Below, piece after piece: positions 24,331-31,640 of a stretch of DNA of 38,352 nt. The position numbers and the translations under genes were made by a program. This stretch comes from Verrucomicrobiota bacterium. Lineage in GTDB: Bacteria > Verrucomicrobiota > Verrucomicrobiia > Opitutales > Opitutaceae. Numbering within the stretch: the stretch's first letter is position 1; the number at the start of each line of letters is the position of its first letter. The DNA lies in NCBI GenBank assembly GCA_023446735.1, contig JAEXPQ010000060.1, positions 1 through 38,352 of the forward strand, written 5' to 3'. The notes beneath the pieces were generated by a model. It was not told the DNA's origin, ran no database searches, and worked only from the letters and a program-made list of their open reading frames with translations.

Positions 24331-25611
24331 ATGAGCAACGCCACTTCTCCCGTCCTCAACGCCTCGCCCCTGCGTGATCTCGACCCCGAGATCCACGCCC
24401 TCGTCGCTGCCGAGCTGCACCGCCAGCAGGAGCACATCGAGCTGATCGCCTCGGAAAACTTCACGCTCCCGGCCGTCATGGAGGCCCAGGGCAGCGTGCT
24501 CACCAACAAGTACGCTGAGGGTTATCCAGGCAAGCGCTGGTACGGTGGTTGCGAGTTCGTCGACAAGGTCGAGCAGATCGCCATCGACCGCGCCAAGAAG
24601 CTCTTCGGCGCCGAGCACGCCAACGTGCAGCCGCACTCCGGTTCCCAGGCCAACTTCGCCGTCTACACCTCCGTGCTCCAGCCGGGCGACAAGATCCTCG
24701 GCATGAACTTGAGCCACGGCGGCCACCTCACCCACGGCAACCCGGCCAATTTCTCAGGCAAACTCTACAACTTCGTCCAATACGGCGTCCGCCAGGACAA
24801 CGGCCTCATCGACTACGATGAGCTCGCCAAGGTCGCCGCCGCCGAGAAGCCGAAGATGATCACCGTCGGCGCCAGCGCCTACCCGCGCGTGATCGACTTC
24901 GCCCGCATGGGCGAGATCGCCCGCTCCGTGGGAGCGCTGCTCTTCGCCGACATCGCGCACATCGCCGGCCTCGTCGCCGCGGGCATCCACCCGTCGCCGG
25001 TGCCGCACGCCGATTTCGTCACCACCACCACGCACAAGACCCTGCGCGGCCCGCGCGGCGGCCTCGTCATGTGCAAGGCCATCCACGCCAAGGCGCTCGA
25101 CAGCGCGATGTTCCCCGGCGGCCAGGGCGGCCCGCTCGAGCACGTCATCGCCGCCAAAGCCGTGTGCTTCGGCGACGCCCTCAAGCCCGAGTTCGTCACC
25201 TACCAGAAGCAGATCGTCGCCAACGCCAAAGCCCTCGCCGCCGCCATGCTCACGCGCGGGTCCGCCCTCGCCTCCGGCGGCACCGACAACCACCTCATGC
25301 TCGTCGACCTCCGCGCGAAGTTCCCGGAGCTCACCGGCAAGGTCGCCCAGGAGTCGCTCGATAAGGCCAACATCACCTGCAACAAGAACACCGTCCCGTA
25401 CGAGACGCGCTCGCCCTTCCAGGCCAGCGGTATCCGCCTCGGAACGCCGGCGGTAACCAGCCGCGGGATGGTCGAGGCCGACATGGAGCAGATCGCCGAG
25501 GCGATCGACCTCGTGCTCGGCGCTCCGGAGAGCGAGGAGAAGCGCGCCGCCGCCAAGGCGATCGTCAAGAAGCTTACCGCCGCCCACCCGCTGCCCTACA
25601 AGGCGGTCTGA
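24331..25611 (+). CDS. glyA: serine hydroxymethyltransferase
   Basis: This PLP enzyme interconverts serine and glycine with tetrahydrofolate and is a main source of one-carbon units. It has 426 residues against 417 in E. coli. It shows QEEH-type QQEHIELIASENF, TNKYAEGYPGKRWYGGCEFVD, the PLP lysine Lys236 in TTTTHKTLRGPRGG, MFPGGQGGPLEH, TDNHLMLVDL and IRLGTPAVTSRGM. The ATG at 24331 matches the conserved N-terminus. In-frame ATGs at 24268 and earlier add a Pro/Arg-rich stretch and are unlikely. The start follows a pyrimidine tract (GCTTTCCCG) without a Shine-Dalgarno. A strong terminator follows. Confidence 0.96.
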   Translation: MSNATSPVLNASPLRDLDPEIHALVAAELHRQQEHIELIASENFTLPAVMEAQGSVLTNKYAEGYPGKRWYGGCEFVDKVEQIAIDRAKKLFGAEHANVQPHSGSQANFAVYTSVLQPGDKILGMNLSHGGHLTHGNPANFSGKLYNFVQYGVRQDNGLIDYDELAKVAAAEKPKMITVGASAYPRVIDFARMGEIARSVGALLFADIAHIAGLVAAGIHPSPVPHADFVTTTTHKTLRGPRGGLVMCKAIHAKALDSAMFPGGQGGPLEHVIAAKAVCFGDALKPEFVTYQKQIVANAKALAAAMLTRGSALASGGTDNHLMLVDLRAKFPELTGKVAQESLDKANITCNKNTVPYETRSPFQASGIRLGTPAVTSRGMVEADMEQIAEAIDLVLGAPESEEKRAAAKAIVKKLTAAHPLPYKAV

Positions 25612-25636
25612 GTACGCGCCGGTTCCGCCCCCTTCC

Positions 25637-25670
25637 ACGGCCCGCCCTCACCGGCGGGCCGTTTCGTTTT
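25637..25670 (+). terminator. intrinsic terminator of glyA
   Basis: ACGGCCCGCC (25637-25646), loop CTCACC, and GGCGGGCCGT (25653-25662) form a perfect 10-bp stem followed by TTCGTTTT, 25 bases after the stop. Confidence 0.85.
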
Positions 25671-25901
25671 CCGCAGTGCGCGCCTTCAGGCCGCCCTCCC
25701 AACTCCGCCACTCACGCCCGCGGGGGGACGCGCTTGCCCCCCCAGCACGTCGAGGACTCGACCCGCGGCAGGCACGTGGCCATTCGCGTCCAGATACCGT
25801 CCGCGGCGGCTCGTACACGCGACGGCGTGGGGGGGGCAACGCCGTCCACCTTCGTTTTTTTCGTTACCTTCTGTGGTCCGAAGGATTTCGAGTGCGAGCG
25901 C
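25671..25901. other. glyA-GH115 intergenic region with homopolymer runs
   Basis: I see no gene in these 231 bases. They contain a GGGGGG and a CCCCCCC run near 25720-25745. A stem GACGGCGT/ACGCCGTC (25821-25828/25839-25846) encloses a G run and is followed at some distance by seven T. That last hairpin is a weak terminator candidate for plus-strand read-through. Confidence 0.4.
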
Positions 25902-28859
25902 TCAGCGCGCCGCGGCCTCCGCGACCCGTAAACTCGCGGGCGGTCCGAGATAGGTCGGTTTCAGGCCGCCGGCATCGATCACGAAGCGCTGGAGCACCAC
26001 GCCGGCGTCGACCATCCACACCTTCAAGGTGTGCCGGCCGGCCGCGAGCGGCTGCCGCGCGGTGGTCTTGATCTTGATGTGGTCGGCGACCGAGTCGTTC
26101 CACCACTTCGGATACTTCCAGTCCGGCACATCCTCGCCCTCGTTGATGTTGATGACCTGCGGCGCACCGTCGTCGATCGCGACGGCGAAGCGCAGCCCGC
26201 CGCCCTTGCGGAAATCCTGCGTCGGCGAGACATGGGCGGCCACCGAGACCGCGGACGCGTCGTCGAGCAGCGTGAAGACGTACTCCAACCGCGGCGACTC
26301 CGCCCCGGGCGGACAACTCGCGGCGGTCGACGGCGCGATGGTGACCGCGGAGTCCGTGCGCCCGAGGTTCGGGATGGTGATCCAACGCGCCGCGGCGCCG
26401 TTCTGCACGCGGTCGTAGCGTGCCGCCTCAATCGCGACCACGCCGTTGTTCTCCACGGCGCCGGCGAGCGGCGGCTGCTCGTTGCGGAGCGGCAGCGTCA
26501 CGGTGTACTCGCTGCCGGCGCCAGCGATCACGAGCTCGCCCACGCTGCGGCCGGGCGGCGCCTTCTGCCAGTCGACGGCGATTTCGATCCGCTCCTCGAA
26601 CTGGGTCGTGCCCTCGCGTTTGGCGGGGCGAAGCCATTCCTGTTTCGGTGTGAGCGTGTAGTGCAGCGGCCGGCTGCCGCGGTTGAAGACCTCGACATAG
26701 GGCCGCTGGTCGTTGCTCCGGTCCACCGGCGGCAGCGTGTGGGAGAAGCTCCAGTCCGCCTCGACATCCAGCCAGCCCCAGCGCGGCCGTTCGCCATGCT
26801 CCACGAAGAAGCCGAGTTCCGCGCCCTCCACAGGCTGCACGTAGGAGACCGCCGGCATCCGGTTCAGCGGCGGATGCTGCCAATAGGTGTAGCCGATGTG
26901 CGTCTGCGACATCATGTGGTTCCACTTCCCTCCCAGCAGGTCGGTGTGGAACTGGCGGGTAAGCTCGGCGTCGCGCGCGAAAAGCTCCTTCACGCGGTCG
27001 GCATAATAGTTGGCCGAAGGCGCGCCGCGCTCGGCGTAGTAGGCGTTCTTGCCCGCGGCCACGACCATCTCGTTGAGGTTGGCGCACGCCTCGATCGGAA
27101 AGAGCGCCAGCTGCTGGAACGCCGGTTTGTGCGAATCGGGAAGTTTCGCGTACAGCGCGCGGGCCTTCTCGGCGAGTTGCCGATACTCGGTGACGATGCG
27201 GTCGGCCTCGCGGTAGTGGCCCACGCTGTAGGTGTCGGGCGCGAGCATCTCGGGCGTGCGGCGGGCGTTGTACTTCGTGTAGAGCGCGAGCAGCTCGGCC
27301 ACCTCGGTGGCATGCTCGGCGCCGAACTGCTGCCGCGCCCAGTTCTTGTAGTACGCGGGCAGATCCGCGGCGGTGACGGCCTCCGGATTCCACGCGAGGT
27401 CGAGGAAAAAGCTCATCGGCAGCTCCATCGGCTTGATGTCGCCCACGTTCACGATCCACAGCCCGCGCACGCCGGCCTCGTAGGTGAGGGTCATCTGCTC
27501 CCAGATGCGCTCGATCTGGCTCACGTTGAGCCAGCGGTAGGAAACCGGCGCGCCGACATAGTCGACATGGTAATACATCCCGTAGCCACCCTTGCGCTCG
27601 CGCTCCTCGGGGCGCGGCAGGAAGCGGACGTTGCCCCAGTTGTCGTCGCTGAAGAGGACGAGGATGTCGTCGTCCACGCGCATGCCCTTGTCGTAGTAGT
27701 CCTGCACCTCTTTGTAGAGCGCCCACACCTGCGGGGTTTGCGCGGCGGGTTTGCCGGTGACGTCGGCGATGATTTGCCGCTGGTCGGCAATGATCTGCTT
27801 GAGCAACGGCACCGCCGCCTCCTCGGCCATCGCCTCGTCGCCGTCGCCGCGCATGCCGACGGTCACCACGCTCTCGTAGTCGCGCACGCGCGCGAAGCCG
27901 CCGCGCCAGTACTCCCGCAGCTTCGCCCCATTGCGTTCATAGTTCCACGGGCCGCTGCCGTAGCGCTCCCACTCGTGGTGCGAGCGCATCATCGGCTCGT
28001 GGTGGCTGGTCGACATGACGATCCCGTACTCGTCCGCCAGCCGGGGGTTATCGGGGTAGTCGTCGTTGAACGAAATCGGGAGCCACATCGCCGGCCACAG
28101 GTAGTTGGCGCGGCAGCGCAGCAGGAGCTCGAAAACGTGCCCGTAGAACTCGGGGCCCATGCCGCCGAACTTCTCCTGCGCCCAGCGCCGCAGCGCCGGT
28201 GCCTCGTCGTTGATGAAGATGCCGCGGTACTTCACCTTCGGCTCGCCCGAGGCGAAGGCGCCGGGTTTCACGTGCAGCTCCGCGCGGTGCGCCACGGGCG
28301 CGTCGGCCCAGAAATGCCACGGCGACACGCCGATCTGCCGCGAGAGTTCGTAGATGCCGTAGATCGTCCCGCGCTTGTCGCTGCCCGCGATCACGAGCGC
28401 GCGCTCCACGCCGGGCACCGGCTTCGCCACGGTCGCGATGATGAAGCTCTCCCATTTGCCCACGAGCTGGCTGCCGTCGAGCTGGCCCGCGGCGACCAGG
28501 CGGTCGATCAACTCGCTCCGCCCGGCCGTGCCGATGATCACCGGCTGCGCCGACGCCGGCTGGCGCTCGGTCGCCTCGGGCTTCTGTCCCGTGACGCGTT
28601 CGATGTCCGCCTTCAGGTCGCCGATCGCCCGGATTACGCCTTTGTGGTCGCGCGCATCGAACCACAGCGGCGCCGCCTTCGCACGCTCCACGAGCGGGAA
28701 CGCCCCGGGCCCTGCGGCCGGCTCGACCACGATCGGCTCCGGAAAAACCGACGTCGGATCGGCGCACACACCGCTCGCGCCCAGGAGAAGAGAAACGAAC
28801 ACCGCCAGCACCGCGCGCCGCACTGGCGCGCCACGAGATTTCAGGAAGGGAGTAGTCAT
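25902..28859 (-). CDS. GH115 xylan alpha-1,2-glucuronidase
   Basis: This secreted enzyme of 985 residues removes (4-O-methyl-)glucuronic acid from xylan in its family. It starts with a signal peptide (MTTPFLKSRG, hydrophobic core to about 29, ending VCA-D). An N-terminal nucleotide-like fold (about 90-170) leads into the GH115 catalytic barrel, with KYRGIFINDEAPAL, RANYLWPAMW, STSHHEPMMRSHHEWERYGSG, VGMRGDGDEAM, LFSDDNWGN and MYYHVDYVG. A C-terminal beta-sandwich accessory domain (about 800-985) follows. The frame is open beyond 28859, but MTTPFLKSRG gives the only sensible signal peptide. No SusC/SusD pair or other xylanase lies nearby, so it is a lone gene rather than a full locus. It is divergent from an MFS transporter. 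Confidence 0.92.
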   Translation of the reverse strand: MTTPFLKSRGAPVRRAVLAVFVSLLLGASGVCADPTSVFPEPIVVEPAAGPGAFPLVERAKAAPLWFDARDHKGVIRAIGDLKADIERVTGQKPEATERQPASAQPVIIGTAGRSELIDRLVAAGQLDGSQLVGKWESFIIATVAKPVPGVERALVIAGSDKRGTIYGIYELSRQIGVSPWHFWADAPVAHRAELHVKPGAFASGEPKVKYRGIFINDEAPALRRWAQEKFGGMGPEFYGHVFELLLRCRANYLWPAMWLPISFNDDYPDNPRLADEYGIVMSTSHHEPMMRSHHEWERYGSGPWNYERNGAKLREYWRGGFARVRDYESVVTVGMRGDGDEAMAEEAAVPLLKQIIADQRQIIADVTGKPAAQTPQVWALYKEVQDYYDKGMRVDDDILVLFSDDNWGNVRFLPRPEERERKGGYGMYYHVDYVGAPVSYRWLNVSQIERIWEQMTLTYEAGVRGLWIVNVGDIKPMELPMSFFLDLAWNPEAVTAADLPAYYKNWARQQFGAEHATEVAELLALYTKYNARRTPEMLAPDTYSVGHYREADRIVTEYRQLAEKARALYAKLPDSHKPAFQQLALFPIEACANLNEMVVAAGKNAYYAERGAPSANYYADRVKELFARDAELTRQFHTDLLGGKWNHMMSQTHIGYTYWQHPPLNRMPAVSYVQPVEGAELGFFVEHGERPRWGWLDVEADWSFSHTLPPVDRSNDQRPYVEVFNRGSRPLHYTLTPKQEWLRPAKREGTTQFEERIEIAVDWQKAPPGRSVGELVIAGAGSEYTVTLPLRNEQPPLAGAVENNGVVAIEAARYDRVQNGAAARWITIPNLGRTDSAVTIAPSTAASCPPGAESPRLEYVFTLLDDASAVSVAAHVSPTQDFRKGGGLRFAVAIDDGAPQVININEGEDVPDWKYPKWWNDSVADHIKIKTTARQPLAAGRHTLKVWMVDAGVVLQRFVIDAGGLKPTYLGPPASLRVAEAAAR

Positions 28860-28909
28860 CGGGGAGGCGGAACCGTGATGCCCCGGACGCCTGCCGACAA
28901 CCATCCAGA

Positions 28910-28915
28910 AGTATA
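28910..28915 (-). promoter_or_regulatory. -10 candidate for the GH115 gene
   Basis: On the minus strand TATACT (28915-28910) is a near-consensus -10 about 50 bases before the GH115 ATG. The best upstream element (TTCAGG) is weak and about 19 bases away, so an activator may be needed. Confidence 0.35.
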
Positions 28916-28953
28916 CGTTCACACTAGCTGTCGTCCTGAAGGTTTGCGCGCCA

Positions 28954-30393
28954 GTGAAACGCCGCATCCGCGATTCCGCGCGTCGCGCCCCTGGCGGAAA
29001 CGACCGCCACACGCCGCTTGCCCTCCCGCCGAGCCCGCGGTCTGATGCGCCCGCTACCACCGTGTCTACCAACACCACCGCCAGCGCCGCTCCCGCACCG
29101 AGAAAGGCCTCGCTGGGCGTGATCTTCCTCACGCTCTATCTCGACCTCATCGGCTTCTCGCTCTTCTTCCCGCTGTTCCCGGCGATGCTCGACCACTACC
29201 TCGGCCGCGAGGGGCAGGACAGCCTTCTGGGGTGGGCCCTCGCGCAGGTCGACGCCCTCGCGGCGGTCTGGCACCTCGACGCCAGCTACACTGCCGTCCT
29301 GTTCGCCGGCCTCATCGGATCGCTCTACTCGCTGCTCCAATTCGTCTTCGCGCCGATCTGGGGCGCGCGGTCCGACCGGATCGGCCGCCGCCCGGTCCTG
29401 CTCCTCACCATCGCCGGCACGGCGGCGAGCTACGCCATCTGGGCGTTCAGCAACTCCTTCTCGCTCTTCCTCGTGTCCCGCATCGTCGCCGGCGTCGCCA
29501 GCGGCAACCTCTCCGTCGCCACCGCCGCCGTGAGCGACATCACCACCCGCGCCGATCGCGCCAAGGGCATGGGCCTGATCGGCGCCGCCTTCGGCCTTGG
29601 ATTCATCACCGGCCCGGCGCTGGGCGGGATCGCCGCGCAATGGAATCTGCTCGATCGTTGGCCCGGGCTCGCGGCGTACGGTATCCATCCGTTCACCTTG
29701 CCGGCGCTCGTCGCGCTCGGCCTCGGTCTGCTCAACCTCCTCTGGGTCCAGCGCCGCTTCGCGGAAACGTACACGCCGGGCATCGCCACCGCCGCCGCCG
29801 AGCGCCCCCGGCATCCCCTCCGCGCGCTGGTCTCGATCCCGGCCGCCCACGTGCGGCGCGTCATCCTCATCAACGCGCTCTTCGTCCTCGGTTTCAGCGG
29901 ACTCGAACTCACGCTCGGCTTCCTCGCCGCCGAACGGCTCCACTACACCCCGCGCGAGCTCACGATCGCCTTCGTCTATATCGGCGTGGTGTCGGTCGTC
30001 ACGCAGGGCGGCCTGGTGCGGCGCCTCGTCCCACGCATCGGCGAGAAGGCCGGCACCGTGCTCGGGCTCGCCCTCGTGTGCCTCGGCCAGGGGTGGTTGG
30101 CGTTCGCGCACAGCCCGACCGCGGTCTACCTCAGCCTCGGGCTCGCCTCCGTCGGCTCCGGCTTCTGCTACTCCGCGATGTCCGCCCTGCTCTCGCTCTA
30201 CGTTGCCGAGGACGAACAGGGCCGGCTCATGGGGCTGTTCCGCGCCCTCGGCTCGCTCGCCCGCGCCGTGGGTCCGATCTGTGCCGGCGCGGTGTACTGG
30301 AGCCTCGGATCCACCACGAGCTACGCCGCCGCCGCCGCCGTCATCCTCGTGCCGCTCGCCATGGCGCTCGCCCTGCCGTCCCCGCGCAAATGA
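28954..30393 (+). CDS. MFS transporter, TetA-like (DHA1)
   Basis: This is an inner-membrane carrier with about 12 helices. Motif A is clear (GARSDRIGRRPVLLL), followed by RIVAGVASGNLSVATAAVSDIT and GFITGPALGG, as in TetA-type drug/H+ antiporters. There is a longer periplasmic loop between helices 1 and 2. I take the GTG at 28954, which has AAGG about 11 bases upstream and yields a 50-residue Ala/Pro/Thr-rich cytoplasmic tail. A GTG at 29062 would remove most of the tail and cannot be excluded. The substrate cannot be read from sequence: efflux of a drug or metabolite, or sugar export, are possible. It overlaps the next gene by ATGA, which couples the two if that gene starts at 30390. Confidence 0.85.
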   Translation: MKRRIRDSARRAPGGNDRHTPLALPPSPRSDAPATTVSTNTTASAAPAPRKASLGVIFLTLYLDLIGFSLFFPLFPAMLDHYLGREGQDSLLGWALAQVDALAAVWHLDASYTAVLFAGLIGSLYSLLQFVFAPIWGARSDRIGRRPVLLLTIAGTAASYAIWAFSNSFSLFLVSRIVAGVASGNLSVATAAVSDITTRADRAKGMGLIGAAFGLGFITGPALGGIAAQWNLLDRWPGLAAYGIHPFTLPALVALGLGLLNLLWVQRRFAETYTPGIATAAAERPRHPLRALVSIPAAHVRRVILINALFVLGFSGLELTLGFLAAERLHYTPRELTIAFVYIGVVSVVTQGGLVRRLVPRIGEKAGTVLGLALVCLGQGWLAFAHSPTAVYLSLGLASVGSGFCYSAMSALLSLYVAEDEQGRLMGLFRALGSLARAVGPICAGAVYWSLGSTTSYAAAAAVILVPLAMALALPSPRK

Positions 30394-30446
30394 TCCGTTC
30401 CGGGCAGGAAACTTCCGGCACCGGCCGGCGTCGTAACCGGCGCCGC

Positions 30447-31625
30447 ATGCGTCTCCTCGCCTTCCTCCTGGCCTCCGCCCTCGCCGCCCCGCTCGCCGTG
30501 GCCGCCGGTTCCCCGGCCGCGCTGCGCTTCGACGGCCCCGCCCTCGCCCCCGGCCAGGTGGCCGTGCCCGGACGCATGGTCTCGAACCTGCTGCTCGTCG
30601 AAGCCACCGCGAGCGGTGCCGGCCCGTACTACTTCCTCGTCGACACGGGGTCGTCGGTCAGCCTCGTCTCCGATCGGCTCGCAGCGATGGTCCCGGGCTT
30701 TCGCCCCAACACGATGCTCGCGCCGACCCAGGTCGTTTCGGCCGCTGGCGGCGCCACGATGCTCGGCACCACCACGCTGCCGTCCCTGGAGTTCGGGTCC
30801 GTCCGGTTCGCGGGGGTACGAGCGGCCGTCTACGACTTCGTCGATTTCTCCAATCATCTCGGCATCACCGTCGACGGCATCATCGGCTTCCCTGTCTTCC
30901 GCGATCATCTGCTCACGCTCGATTACCCGCGCAACCGCGTCGTGCTCACGCCCCGGTTCCCGGCCCGTGCCATCCCGGGCATCGCGATCCCGTTCGCCCT
31001 CGAGGACGGCACCCGCCCGATCGTCAACGTCGCCCTCGGCGACAAGACCTTCATGGCGCTCCTCGACTCCGGCAGCGACCTGGCCTTCACGCTCGACGCC
31101 ACCGGGCTGAACCCCGCCTTCAAGGCCGGCCCGCGCACCGGGCCCGTCGTGGCCACCCTCTCCGGCAACGCCCCGCGCCAGATCGGCCGCCTCGCCGACG
31201 ACCTAGTGCTCGGCACCGCGGAAATCCGCGAGCCCCGCGTGATGCTCACCGACCAGTTGTCCACCATCGGGGCCGAGATCCTGCGGCATTTCACCCTGAC
31301 CTTCGACCAGCGGCGCGCGCTCGTCATCCTCACGCCCGAGCGCGCCACCGCCGTAAAGCTGCCCGCGCAGCGCACCACCGGCCTGAGCTTCGCCCGCCTG
31401 CCCGCCGAGTGGCGCGTGCTCCAGGTGCTCGAAGACGCCCCCGCCACCACCCGCCAGATCGAACCCGGCGACGCCATCATTGGCATCGACGGCGAACCGA
31501 TCGTGAAGTGGAACCTGGATCGCTTCGAGAAGCACCTCCGCGGCGCCGAGACGATCGAGTACCTCTTCCGCCGCGACGGCCGCAGCTACTTGGTGAAGGT
31601 TGCCGTCTACGACCTGGTGCCTTGA
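30447..31625 (+). CDS. secreted retropepsin-like aspartyl protease with PDZ domain
   Basis: The 392-residue product begins with a signal peptide (RLLAFLLASALAAPLAVAAG). Two aspartyl-protease motifs occur in one chain, DTGSS (Asp66 in FLVDTGSSVS) and DSGSD (Asp207 in ALLDSGSDLA), each with a following hydrophobic-hydrophobic-Gly pattern (IIGFPVF; IGAEILRHF). A C-terminal PDZ domain (about 315-390, DAIIGIDGEPIVKWN) follows. Retropepsins are dimers of one-Asp chains, whereas here both halves are in one chain. An ATG at 30390 overlaps the MFS stop (ATGA) and would add 19 residues with an Arg-rich n-region. I prefer 30447 for its cleaner signal peptide, but the coupled start is possible. It likely acts in the periplasm. 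It converges with the adhesin-like gene, only 15 bases away. Confidence 0.8.
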   Translation: MRLLAFLLASALAAPLAVAAGSPAALRFDGPALAPGQVAVPGRMVSNLLLVEATASGAGPYYFLVDTGSSVSLVSDRLAAMVPGFRPNTMLAPTQVVSAAGGATMLGTTTLPSLEFGSVRFAGVRAAVYDFVDFSNHLGITVDGIIGFPVFRDHLLTLDYPRNRVVLTPRFPARAIPGIAIPFALEDGTRPIVNVALGDKTFMALLDSGSDLAFTLDATGLNPAFKAGPRTGPVVATLSGNAPRQIGRLADDLVLGTAEIREPRVMLTDQLSTIGAEILRHFTLTFDQRRALVILTPERATAVKLPAQRTTGLSFARLPAEWRVLQVLEDAPATTRQIEPGDAIIGIDGEPIVKWNLDRFEKHLRGAETIEYLFRRDGRSYLVKVAVYDLVP

Positions 31626-31640
31626 TCCGGCGGCGCACCC

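Noticed and set aside
26031..29045. A 1,004-codon open frame antisense to the GH115 gene.
   Set aside because: Product is Arg/Val/His-rich without motifs; the GH115 frame is clearly the real one.
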